Assembly (NCBI GenBank): GCA_003574785.1
Contig: QORU01000004.1
Span: 372,001-436,000 of the forward strand
From: Taklimakanibacter deserti
Lineage (GTDB): Bacteria; Pseudomonadota; Alphaproteobacteria; Rhizobiales; Aestuariivirgaceae
Length of the DNA: 64,000 nt
Direction: 5' to 3'
A program made the position numbers and the translations under genes. The notes under the pieces were generated by a model. The model was not told where the DNA came from, did not search any database, and worked only from the letters and a program-made list of their open reading frames with translations. Numbering within the stretch: position 1 is the stretch's first letter; every line of letters begins with the position of its first letter. Positions 17,778-26,402 of the stretch are shown here, piece by piece.

Positions 17778-18623
17778 CTACTGCGCCGCGCAGAGCTTGT
17801 CGCGGCTGGTCGACATCGCCGCCGCGGCCGAGAAGCCGTAGGGTTCGATGAGCTTCGCGAATTCGCCCGACTGCTTCATCTTGGCGAGCTCGGCGTCATA
17901 GGCGTCGCGCAGCGCCGTATCGTTCTTGTTGAAGGCCGTGCCGTCGCAATAGACCGGCGCGCCGACGACCGGGGCCACCACCTCGATCGTTTCATCGCCC
18001 GACTTCTTCTTGAGATCGTTGAGCGAGAGCACCGGCAGCGAATAGACGTCGATGCGGCCATCCTGCAGCATCTTGAGCCCGCTCTGGCCGTCCGGCACCA
18101 CGATGACCCGCTCGCGCGGCACCCCCGCGTTCAGCGCCAGCTTCTCCTCGGTGCCGCCGCCCGGCGCGCCGACGGTGGCGGTCGTGTCCTTGGCGATGTC
18201 CTCGTAGCTCTTGAAACCCTTCGGATTGCCCTTCTTTACCAGGAAGGCCTCGGCATCGCAGAGGATCGGCTCGGAATAGGCTACCGCCGAGCAGCGTTCG
18301 GGCTTCATGAACAGGCCCGCGGTAATGGCGTCGAAACGATGCGCCTGGATGCCCGGAATCATGGCGCCGTATTCGGAAATCGAGGCGACGATGTCCGGCA
18401 CGCCCAGGCGCTTGAAGACCTCGCGTGCCACATCGGGTGCCGCACCCGACACCTTGCCGTCGGCGGCGACCGCCGTATAGGGCGGCTCGTTGGCGATGGC
18501 GACGCGGGCGAACCCTTGCGCCTTCAGATCCTCGAGCTTGTCGGCGGCCGCCATGCCCGTTGCCGCCAGCATCGCTACGCCTGCCGCAAAAACGGGCCCG
18601 GCCAAAACTGCAATCCTTCTCAT
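17778..18623 (-). CDS. ehuB: Ectoine/hydroxyectoine-binding periplasmic protein EhuB
   Basis: A 281-aa solute-binding protein with signal peptide (1-27). The segments IANEPPYTAVAADGKVSG, SEYGAMIPGIQA and LFMKPERC are those I know from EhuB, where the Glu/Phe/Tyr/Arg residues of the binding cage lie, and they strongly suggest ectoine specificity. ATG 18623 follows AGGAGTAGGAAACG. It delivers ligand to EhuCD. It is the second gene of the run, 64 nt after ehuA. Confidence 0.9.
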   Translation of the reverse strand: MRRIAVLAGPVFAAGVAMLAATGMAAADKLEDLKAQGFARVAIANEPPYTAVAADGKVSGAAPDVAREVFKRLGVPDIVASISEYGAMIPGIQAHRFDAITAGLFMKPERCSAVAYSEPILCDAEAFLVKKGNPKGFKSYEDIAKDTTATVGAPGGGTEEKLALNAGVPRERVIVVPDGQSGLKMLQDGRIDVYSLPVLSLNDLKKKSGDETIEVVAPVVGAPVYCDGTAFNKNDTALRDAYDAELAKMKQSGEFAKLIEPYGFSAAAAMSTSRDKLCAAQ

Positions 18624-18687
18624 CGTTTCCTACTCCTGTGGTTTCTGGCTCTTGTCGTGAAAGCGGCAGCTCGCCGCGGCATGGCGG

Positions 18688-19473
18688 TCAGACACGATGT
18701 CCGGCCGCTATGATCTTGCGCAGGAAGGTCTGCGTCCTCTCCTGCTTGGGGTGGCGGAAGATCTCGTCCGGCTTGCCCTCTTCGACGATCTTGCCACGGT
18801 CGAAGAACAGCACGCGGTCGGCGAAGTCGTGGGCAAACCCCATCTCGTGCGTGACGAGCAGCATGGTCATGTCGGTCTCGGCGGCAAGCTTGCGCATGAC
18901 GTTGAGCACCTCCTCGACGAGCTCGGGGTCGAGCGCCGAAGTGACCTCGTCGAACAGCATGATCTTGGGCTTGAGTGCCAGCGCCCGGGCAATGGCCACG
19001 CGCTGCTTCTGGCCGCCCGAAAGCTGCGCCGGCATGGCCTTGGCCTTGTCGGCCATGCCGACCATGTCGAGGAGCTCCATCGCTCGCTTCTCGGCTTCGG
19101 GCCGCGCCACGCGCTTGGTCAGCATCGGCGCCAGCGTGATGTTGTCGATCACGCACATATGGGGAAACAGGTTGAACAGCTGGAAGACCATGCCGATCTT
19201 CTGGCGCATGCGCGTCAGATGCTTCTCGTCGGCGGCGACGAAGGCGCCGTTGCGCCTGATGTGATAGAGTTCCTCGCCGTCGATCTGGATGTGGCCGCCA
19301 TCGATACGCTCGAGCGTCATCAGGATGCGCAGGATCGTCGTCTTGCCGGATCCGGAAGGCCCGATCAGCGCCAGCTTCTCGCCGGGCATCACGTCCATCG
19401 AGAGCTGGTCCAGCACCCGGAATGCCCCAAAACTCTTGCTGACACCGTCGATCCTGATGATCGGTTCGGGCAT
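18688..19473 (-). CDS. ehuA: Ectoine/hydroxyectoine ABC importer ATPase EhuA
   Basis: A 261-aa polar-amino-acid-type ABC ATPase. Walker [10 protein letters not shown], signature LSGGQKQ, Walker [13 protein letters not shown] (Val where most have Pro), H-loop LVTHEM. The start at ATG 19473 is preferred because GGAG lies 7 nt upstream; ATG 19485 is four codons earlier without a ribosome site. It is first in the ehuAB-ehuCD-eutA-doeA run and faces the end of enuR, which is on the same strand upstream. Confidence 0.9.
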   Translation of the reverse strand: MPEPIIRIDGVSKSFGAFRVLDQLSMDVMPGEKLALIGPSGSGKTTILRILMTLERIDGGHIQIDGEELYHIRRNGAFVAADEKHLTRMRQKIGMVFQLFNLFPHMCVIDNITLAPMLTKRVARPEAEKRAMELLDMVGMADKAKAMPAQLSGGQKQRVAIARALALKPKIMLFDEVTSALDPELVEEVLNVMRKLAAETDMTMLLVTHEMGFAHDFADRVLFFDRGKIVEEGKPDEIFRHPKQERTQTFLRKIIAAGHRV

Positions 19474-19528
19474 GCCTTTCTCCATCGGAGTGGCGAAAAC
19501 GCCTGGACGATGGAGAAGTTGCTAAATC

Positions 19529-19557
19529 ATGTCAATTCTAAAATAATCTCATGACAT
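19529..19557. promoter_or_regulatory. Possible EnuR operator in ehuA promoter region
   Basis: ATGTCA (19529-19534) and TGACAT (19552-19557) form a spaced inverted repeat in an AT-rich gap just upstream of ehuA. AATGTCATGA from the complementary strand recurs at the enuR start (about 20948). Weak evidence: short arms, unknown consensus. Confidence 0.3.
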
Positions 19558-19569
19558 TTTTTGCGTTGT

Positions 19570-20955
19570 CTAGATCGCCAGCAGCACCGGTTCCGGATCC
19601 GCGAGCAGCAGCCTGGCGATGACGGCGAGGCCCGCTCGAAACTCGGCTTCGGTGGTCGAGCCGACCGAGATGCGCACCGCGGGCTGCCAGGGCGCGTCCG
19701 ATATGCGGAACGATGTGCCGGGCGCGATCGCGACACCTTGCAGCCGCGCCTGCGCGACGAACCCTTCCTCGGTGCGTGCACCCGGCAGCGGCACCCAGAT
19801 ATGCAGGCTGTCGCGATGGCCGAGATACTTCACTTTCGCCAGCACCTCGGCGGCAATGGCGTGTCGTCGCCGCAAGGCGGCGCGCTGCCACTCCAGGAGC
19901 TCGACGGCCGTGCCGTCAGCCACCCACTTTGACGCGATCTCCGCGACCATCGGTGTCGCCATCCAGTTCGAGACGAGATGGCGGTTGGCGACGGCGGCGA
20001 CATAGCGGTCCGGTGCCGCGAGATAGCCGATCCTGAGGCCCGGCACGATGATCTTGGTGAAGCTCGTCACATAGAGCGTGCGCTCCGGCGCGAAGGCCGC
20101 AAGCGGCGGCGCCCGCCCCTCGACCAGGGGGCCGAGCACGTCGTTCTCGATGATGGCGATGTCGTGCTTGCGCGCCACCCGGGCGATCTCCTGGCGCCGC
20201 TTCTCGCTCATCAGCGTCGCCGTCGGATTGACCACCGAGGGCTGCACGAAGACGGCGCGGATCTGGGCATCGCCGCAGGCCTCGTCGAGGGCTTCCGGCA
20301 CCAGCCCATTCGCATCGATCGGCAGGCCCTTGAGATGGATTCCGAGATAGGCGGCGAGCGGCACCAGCGTATGATGCCCGATCGCCTCGGTGACCACCGT
20401 CGATCCGGGCGGCGCCGCGCTCATCAAGGCGACCGTCATCCCTGACGTTGCGCCATTGGTGAGGCTGATATTGAGCGGCGAAGCGGCGACACCGCAGAGC
20501 TTCAGCCAGTCGACCGCGACGGCGCGGTGGCGAGGGAACACCATATTGGGCCGGAAGGACAACGCCGAACTCGCCGGGAGTTCCGTTGCGAGCCAGGCGA
20601 GCGCCTGCTTGAGCCGCTCGAGATGCAGGGGCTCGCAGACGGGCTTCAGGATCGAAAGGTCGATTACCTCGCCCGGACGCTCGGGCAGAAAGGGCGGATC
20701 CGGCTCTTTACGATGAGTCTGCACGAAGCTTCCGCGCCCGATCTCGCCCGAGATCAGGCCGCGCCGGATCAGCTCCTCATAGGCGCGGCTCACCGTCTGG
20801 ACGGAGAGCTTGAGCTCGTCCGCCAGCTTGCGGTGCGGTGGCAGGCGCGTGCCGGAGGCCAGGCGCCCGTCGTGGATGGCGTGCGCGAATTGCTCCGCCA
20901 GGGAAAGATATGCCGGGCGGCGAAGGGAAGCTGGATCTGGACGCCACAATGTCAT
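19570..20955 (-). CDS. enuR: MocR-family regulator (GntR-aminotransferase fusion), probable EnuR
   Basis: A 461-aa protein: N-terminal GntR winged helix (about 15-80; RKLADELKLSVQTVSRAYEE) joined to a class-I aminotransferase-like domain (about 100-450) with the PLP-binding Lys in TSFTKIIVPGLRIGYL. In ectoine-degrading proteobacteria EnuR represses the uptake and catabolic genes and is released when its PLP reacts with the ectoine product N-acetyl-diaminobutyrate. The position next to ehuA supports this name over a generic MocR protein. An alternative is a regulator of the divergent dehydrogenase at 21038. Confidence 0.85.
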   Translation of the reverse strand: MTLWRPDPASLRRPAYLSLAEQFAHAIHDGRLASGTRLPPHRKLADELKLSVQTVSRAYEELIRRGLISGEIGRGSFVQTHRKEPDPPFLPERPGEVIDLSILKPVCEPLHLERLKQALAWLATELPASSALSFRPNMVFPRHRAVAVDWLKLCGVAASPLNISLTNGATSGMTVALMSAAPPGSTVVTEAIGHHTLVPLAAYLGIHLKGLPIDANGLVPEALDEACGDAQIRAVFVQPSVVNPTATLMSEKRRQEIARVARKHDIAIIENDVLGPLVEGRAPPLAAFAPERTLYVTSFTKIIVPGLRIGYLAAPDRYVAAVANRHLVSNWMATPMVAEIASKWVADGTAVELLEWQRAALRRRHAIAAEVLAKVKYLGHRDSLHIWVPLPGARTEEGFVAQARLQGVAIAPGTSFRISDAPWQPAVRISVGSTTEAEFRAGLAVIARLLLADPEPVLLAI

Positions 20956-21037
20956 GATTTATTAGAGATCGAAATCAGTTCAATTGGCAACCAAAATAAG
21001 GCATCGTCATGATTCCCGAAACCAGTCTCTGCGAGGA

Positions 21038-22117
21038 ATGAATCACGTGGCTGCCCTTCCCTCCACGATGGCCGCCGTCCTGCTCACCGGGCATGGCGGT
21101 CTCGACAAGCTCGTCTATCGTACCGACGTCCCCGTGCCGCGGCCGGCCCGTGGCGAAGTGCTGATCCGGGTCAGCGCCTGCGGAATGAACAATACGGACG
21201 TCTGGGTGCGCCAGGGCGCCTACGGCACCGAAGACGATCCCTCTGCCGTCTCCACCTGGCGGCGGCAGGGAAATACGCTGACCTTCCCGCGCATCCAGGG
21301 GACCGATACGGTCGGCTGCATCGTCGCGGTCGGCGAAAGCGTGTCCCCTGCCCGTATCGGCGAGCGCGTCATGGTGGATTTTTCCATCTACAACCGCGAC
21401 GACGACAGCCTCGCCGATATCGACTATATGGGCCATGGCCGGGACGGCGGCTACGCCGAGTATATGACGCTGCCGGCCGAGAATGCCCACCTCGTCGACA
21501 CCGACCTCACCGATATCGAGCTCGCCACCTTCTGCTGCGCCTATCTCACGGGCGAGCACATGCTCGAGCGCGCAGGCCTGAAGGCGGGCGAGCGCGTTCT
21601 GGTGACCGGCGCGTCGGGCGGCGTCGGCTCAGGCGTAGTCCAGCTCGCACGCGCGCGCGGCGCCGTACCCTTCGCCGTGGTCGGGCCGGGCAAGGAGCAG
21701 GCGCTCCTGGATATCGGGGCCGAGGCGGTGATCACGCGTGGGGCGGGCGATCTTTTCACTGCCGTCGAGAAGGCGACCAACGGTGCGCCGATCGACGTTG
21801 TCGCCGATCTCGTCGGCGGAGCGATGTTCAACGACCTGCTCAAGATCCTGCGTCCCGAGGGCCGCTACACGACCGCCGGCGCCATTGGCGGGCCGGTCGT
21901 CCAGCTCGATCTCAGGACCATGTATCTGAAGCAGTTGCAGCTCCATGGCTCATCGCAAGGCAGGCGCTCCGACTTCAGGCGGCTCGTCCGCTATATCGAG
22001 GAGAAGAAGATCCGGCCGCTCGTCGGCGGCGTCTACCGGCTTTCCGATTTTCACCGGGCGCAGAGCGACTTCATGGCCAAGGGTTTCGTCGGCAAGCTGG
22101 TCGTCGTGCCGGACTGA
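21038..22117 (+). CDS. MDR-family dehydrogenase/quinone-oxidoreductase-like protein
   Basis: A 359-aa medium-chain dehydrogenase/reductase: GroES-like domain (about 12-150), Rossmann domain with VTGASGGVGSGVVQLA (about 188-203) and a C-terminal GKLVVVPD end. The start is ATG 21038 (GAGGA close upstream) with ATG 21068 as alternative. It is divergent from enuR over an 82-nt region in which GTCATGATT occurs twice (20951, 21006). A role in oxidising an ectoine-derived aldehyde or alcohol is possible but unproven. Confidence 0.8.
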   Translation: MNHVAALPSTMAAVLLTGHGGLDKLVYRTDVPVPRPARGEVLIRVSACGMNNTDVWVRQGAYGTEDDPSAVSTWRRQGNTLTFPRIQGTDTVGCIVAVGESVSPARIGERVMVDFSIYNRDDDSLADIDYMGHGRDGGYAEYMTLPAENAHLVDTDLTDIELATFCCAYLTGEHMLERAGLKAGERVLVTGASGGVGSGVVQLARARGAVPFAVVGPGKEQALLDIGAEAVITRGAGDLFTAVEKATNGAPIDVVADLVGGAMFNDLLKILRPEGRYTTAGAIGGPVVQLDLRTMYLKQLQLHGSSQGRRSDFRRLVRYIEEKKIRPLVGGVYRLSDFHRAQSDFMAKGFVGKLVVVPD

Positions 22118-22166
22118 TCCAGGGGCAACGGTCTTGCCGCCCACGACCCTTCGAGGCCGGAGATCC

Positions 22167-25100
22167 CTACCACGGCGCCGCGCAGTGCACCGGCGAGTCC
22201 GCTTGATGCGCCACCAGCACGGTGCAGGCATCATGTGCCAGCGTCTTCCAGTCATCGTAATTGTTGTAGACGAGATCGCTGATGCCGTCGGCATGCGGGC
22301 GGAAGAAGATCCTGTCCTGCGGGGGCATGTTGTTGGGCTGGACGGCCGATGTGAAAGCGGCGCGCAATGCCCCGCCGTCGCTCGGCGTGACCAGCGACAT
22401 GCCATAGGCATAGGCCCAGACATTGTCGTAAAAAGAGGCGAGGCCGATCCTGAGCTTGCCCGTCGCCCGATCGATATAGGATATGGCCATGCGCATCGGA
22501 TTGACCGGATAAGGGTGGCCCGCCGGCGGCGCGTCATATCTGGTGAACAGAATATAGAGACGCCCATAGGTCGTGGGCGGCGCGCTGGCCGTGCTCGCCT
22601 CGGTCAGAATGACACTGTCTCCCGAGCCGCCGGTCCAGGCCATGGCCGGCCGCCCGACGACCGAGCTCATGCTGTCATAGGGGATGTCGATGAGCCCCCA
22701 TTTGTTGCCGGGGAACTGCGGCGTCATAAGCTGCAGGCGCCCTTGCGGATCGACGAAGGCGCCGATCAGATGCTCGCCTTGCGCCGTGACGCCCATAGGC
22801 AAGGCGGCATAGACGAGCGCCGGCGAGCTGTTGGGATGCATCGCAATGGGCTGCCCCCCGACCAGCGGCCTTGACTCCGCGGCCCAGCCCTGGGCGGAAC
22901 GGAAGCGCAGGACGGCCTTGTTGTCACGGTCCTTGTAGGATAGTGCCAGCTTTGATCTCTCGTGATTATTCGCGAGCGACGGTTCCCCGGCAGCGGGCGA
23001 ACCGGCAAGGGCTTGAGGCGCGCTCCACATCTGCGCACTGCCCGCCATGGTGAGTGTCGTTTCGATCAGGGAGCCATCGGGCCGGATGCCGACAACGACA
23101 ACCATTTCCTGCCCATTGATCCGCATCGTCTTGGCGTCGAGCGCGTCGAGCCCGCCGAGATCGCGCGTTTCGACCGGCGTGAACTGCGCCGCCGGGCAGG
23201 CATCGATATTGTTCGCCGCGCAGTTCCATGCCGGCGCTGCGCGGGTGAAAGCGAGCTTGCCGTCGAGATCCACCGCGAAGGTCCAGATGGTGTTGGCGAA
23301 GCGCACGATCGCCGGGCTGCGCTTGCTCTTGATGCCCATGTCCTGGAGGCCCTGCCGGGTGAACTCGCAATTCCCTCCCGGCTGGTAATTGGCATAGGCA
23401 CGGACCGTCGTCCCTGCGGGCGCGAATTGTCCGTCGCGATTCCAGTCGACGCTCCCGGCCGCGCGATCAACCTTGTATCTGAAGGTGTTCTCCAGCGCAT
23501 TGAGAAGAGACTGGTTGGAGGGATCGACGGCAGCCGTTTCCGTCAAGGCGTGGTTGTTGAAATTGGGAAAGTTGCGGCCGTCGGAAAACTGCCGGTATCC
23601 GCCGTCGAGATAGGCATAGTTCATCAGGCTCGGATAGTTCGGCTTGCAGTTTGGTTCGTCTACGCCATAGGGGCCAACGTGATGCAAGCCGAGCGTGTGG
23701 CCGAATTCATGCGCCGAATTGCCGACGTCATTCATGTTGAAGCCGCAGGCGATGCCGCCGCCGCAAGAGCCGCCGCCCGTCGTGTAGCCCATCACATAAT
23801 GGAAGATCCCGCGCCGTCCCGGACTCATCTGCTGATGCCAGACCACCTCCGGCTTCTGCGGGACATATTTGTCGGCGCCGAAATTGCCGTTGACGAATTG
23901 CGGCGGCGCGAAGCCGCCACTCATCGCCAGCGCCGTCCACACGCCGCCGTCGCCGAAGCCGACGATATCCGCCATGCCGTCATTGCTGATATCGCCGGCC
24001 AGGCGGACGTGCTTGTCGTTGCGCCAGCCCTGGTCATAGCCGAAATCGGCCAGCGTGAAATTCGCGTTGACGAAGCCGCCGTCGCCGCTTGCCGTCGCCG
24101 TCCACACGCCGGCGTCGCCGAAGCCGACGACATCCGCCATGTCGTCATTGTTGATGTCGGCAAGGAGCCGCACATGCTTGTCATTCCGCCAGCCCTGGTC
24201 GTAGCCCAGATTGGCCACTACGAAATGCTCCGCGGCGAAACCGCCGGCTCCGTTCGCGAGCGCGGTCCACACGCCGGCATCGCCGAAGGCGACGATGTCC
24301 ATCATGTCGTCATTGTTGATATTGGCGAGAAGCCGCACATGCTTGTCGCTGCGCCAGCCCTGGTCGTAACCGAGATTGGCGAGCACGAAGCCTTCCGGGT
24401 GAAACGCACCCGTCCCGTTCGACAGCGCGGTCCACACGCCGGCATCGCCGAAGGCGACGATATCCGCCCTGTCGTCGTTGTTGATGTCGCCCATGAGCCG
24501 GACATGGTTTTCATTGCGCCAGCCCTGGTCATAGCCGAAATTCGCCAGCACGAAATGCTCGGGCCCGAACCCGCCGTCTCCCGTCGCCAGCGCTGTCCAC
24601 ACGCCGGCATCGCCGAAGGCGACGATATCCGCCATGTTGTCATTGTTGATATCGGCGAGAAGCCGCGTGTGCCTTTCGTTGCGCCAGCCCTGGTCGTAGC
24701 CGAAATTCGCGAGGACGAATTTTTCCGGCGCGAATTTGCCGCCTCCCGTCGCCAGCGCCGTCCATGTGCCGGCATCGCCGAAGGCGACGATATCCGCCAT
24801 GCCGTCGTTGTTGATATCGGCGAGGACGCGTACATGCTTTGCCGGGTCCCAGCCCTGGTTCGGACCGAAATTGGCGAAGGCGAATTGCTCGGGCGCAAAG
24901 CTGCCGTCGCCCATCGCCAGCGCGGTCAAAACACCCTTGTCGCCGAAGCCGACGATATCGGCCTTGCCGTCATTGTTGATGTCGCCGATGAGACGCTCAT
25001 GCAGCGCGGGATCCCATCCCGGATCGTTCGGATCGGGTGCCGCATCGACCGCATTGTAGCCGCCCCAGTCGCCATAGATGGTCGCATCCTCAAGCCGTTC

Positions 25101-26210
25101 CGGCGCAACGCCGGTGTCGAGATGCAGGCTGATCCCCGGCAGCCGGTCGGGATTGTCCATGCTGACGGCATGCGCCGCCTTGAGGAAGAAATCCGTCGTC
25201 GCCGCATCGCCATAGGTCGCCGCCATCTGGCGCGCGGTTTCCGGAGGCATGTGGTGCGCGACGCCCGCCAGGTTCTCCTTGTAGTCGAGACGGCGGAAAT
25301 CGATCTCGATGAATATGTCCTTGTGGCGCGGATTGGCGCCCCAGGCCGGCAAGGCCAGATGGCCCGTCGTGGTCACATTGCCGTCCTGGTACTTATAGTC
25401 CTTGCCGAGCACTTCCCAGCCATCCTGCAGGCCGTCGCCATCGGTGTCGCGCGGGTCGGCGATCTCATTGCAATTGGCGCCGGCCACCGAGCCCGAATTC
25501 GTGGCACAGGTGCCGAGCGCGCCTTCCAGCTGGTCGCCCAGGCCGTCGCCGTCGCGGTCGCGCGCCGCGTCATTGCGATAGATGCGCAGCGACCCCCTGA
25601 CCGAAGGCGTGTTCGTGGCATAAACGGCAAACACGTCGCCGGTCGTCGATGGCGAGAGAGATGTTTGAACACCTGCCGCGCGCTTGAGGATTTTCAGCCC
25701 GTCAAGGCTCATGAGATAAGCAATGTGGCCGGGAGGGCCGAGCGGTCGGCGAACGCCCATGACCTTCTCGTTGCTGGCCAGCCGGTCGAAGCGAAAAACC
25801 TGCCCTGCGGCATAGGCGACATCCGTCTTATGCCGGCCATCGACCCACAGCTCTCCCCTTTGCATCGATGGCGCCGTCCGGGAGCGCACCACGGCACGGA
25901 AAGTCCCCGACAGGTTCCCCGGTACGTTGAGGACAAGCTGCCCGTCGCGGGATATGGCGGAACCGACCTGACCTCCATCGAGATTGAGAAGGTGAACGAT
26001 CGGATCGGCACCCTGATCGAAATTGCGCAGCTCGATCCGGTGCGAGCCCGGCACTGATGAGAACGTGACGATGACCTCGGCCACGGGCTGATTGAGCTCG
26101 AAGTCGATGCTCCGCGTCGCGGCGACGGATAGCGAATGACCGCTCACCAGAAACAGAATTGTGAGGAGGATAAGAAGAGGACGGGCGTAGCCGAGATGAA
26201 AGCGCTTCAT
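22167..26210 (-). CDS. Secreted metzincin-type zinc protease with seven FG-GAP-like repeats
   Basis: A 1347-aa exported protein. Residues 1-31 are a signal peptide. About 215-260 carries thrombospondin-3/EF-hand-like calcium loops (RDRDGDGLGD, DTDGDGLQDGWE). About 400-790 holds seven 55-residue FG-GAP/VCBS-like units with cores such as DINNDGMADIVAFGD and GYDQGWRN. The zinc motif HEFGHTLGLHH starts at His834 (HEXXHXXGXXH), followed by a Met-turn-like SLMNY. The C-terminal 450 residues look like a beta-propeller binding module. ATG 26210 follows GGAGGGAGCC. It probably acts as a calcium-stabilised extracellular protease; no dedicated type-I secretion genes are nearby. A 1031-codon open frame on the other strand is a compositional shadow. 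Confidence 0.85.
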   Translation of the reverse strand: MKRFHLGYARPLLILLTILFLVSGHSLSVAATRSIDFELNQPVAEVIVTFSSVPGSHRIELRNFDQGADPIVHLLNLDGGQVGSAISRDGQLVLNVPGNLSGTFRAVVRSRTAPSMQRGELWVDGRHKTDVAYAAGQVFRFDRLASNEKVMGVRRPLGPPGHIAYLMSLDGLKILKRAAGVQTSLSPSTTGDVFAVYATNTPSVRGSLRIYRNDAARDRDGDGLGDQLEGALGTCATNSGSVAGANCNEIADPRDTDGDGLQDGWEVLGKDYKYQDGNVTTTGHLALPAWGANPRHKDIFIEIDFRRLDYKENLAGVAHHMPPETARQMAATYGDAATTDFFLKAAHAVSMDNPDRLPGISLHLDTGVAPERLEDATIYGDWGGYNAVDAAPDPNDPGWDPALHERLIGDINNDGKADIVGFGDKGVLTALAMGDGSFAPEQFAFANFGPNQGWDPAKHVRVLADINNDGMADIVAFGDAGTWTALATGGGKFAPEKFVLANFGYDQGWRNERHTRLLADINNDNMADIVAFGDAGVWTALATGDGGFGPEHFVLANFGYDQGWRNENHVRLMGDINNDDRADIVAFGDAGVWTALSNGTGAFHPEGFVLANLGYDQGWRSDKHVRLLANINNDDMMDIVAFGDAGVWTALANGAGGFAAEHFVVANLGYDQGWRNDKHVRLLADINNDDMADVVGFGDAGVWTATASGDGGFVNANFTLADFGYDQGWRNDKHVRLAGDISNDGMADIVGFGDGGVWTALAMSGGFAPPQFVNGNFGADKYVPQKPEVVWHQQMSPGRRGIFHYVMGYTTGGGSCGGGIACGFNMNDVGNSAHEFGHTLGLHHVGPYGVDEPNCKPNYPSLMNYAYLDGGYRQFSDGRNFPNFNNHALTETAAVDPSNQSLLNALENTFRYKVDRAAGSVDWNRDGQFAPAGTTVRAYANYQPGGNCEFTRQGLQDMGIKSKRSPAIVRFANTIWTFAVDLDGKLAFTRAAPAWNCAANNIDACPAAQFTPVETRDLGGLDALDAKTMRINGQEMVVVVGIRPDGSLIETTLTMAGSAQMWSAPQALAGSPAAGEPSLANNHERSKLALSYKDRDNKAVLRFRSAQGWAAESRPLVGGQPIAMHPNSSPALVYAALPMGVTAQGEHLIGAFVDPQGRLQLMTPQFPGNKWGLIDIPYDSMSSVVGRPAMAWTGGSGDSVILTEASTASAPPTTYGRLYILFTRYDAPPAGHPYPVNPMRMAISYIDRATGKLRIGLASFYDNVWAYAYGMSLVTPSDGGALRAAFTSAVQPNNMPPQDRIFFRPHADGISDLVYNNYDDWKTLAHDACTVLVAHQADSPVHCAAPW
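23880..25005. repeat. Tandem 165-bp coding repeats inside the metzincin gene
   Basis: Seven in-frame units of about 165 bp, recognisable by recurring blocks such as CGCCAGCCCTGGTC and CCACACGCCGGC every 165 bases. Central units are most alike; outer ones have drifted. Boundaries are approximate. Such arrays can change copy number by recombination. Confidence 0.75.
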
Positions 26211-26402
26211 GGCTCCCTCCGTGTCACGATACGGAATCCATGCCCACTCGCATATCGCTCATATCATGTCTGTGGCGTTTCGCACACAAGCACTGCGCAC
26301 TCCGCGCTCTGCTTCGCTCCAAGCGTGGTTGTTCTTCGCTGCACGCACAGAATTGACGAATGCATGGCGATTCTCATCATAAAAATGCGAAGCGCTCTTG
26401 CC

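Noticed and set aside
22962..26057. A 1031-codon open frame opposite the metzincin gene
   Set aside because: It mirrors the repeat-rich metzincin gene, has no ribosome site or recognisable domain and follows from high GC content. The metzincin strand has signal peptide, zinc motif and coding repeats.
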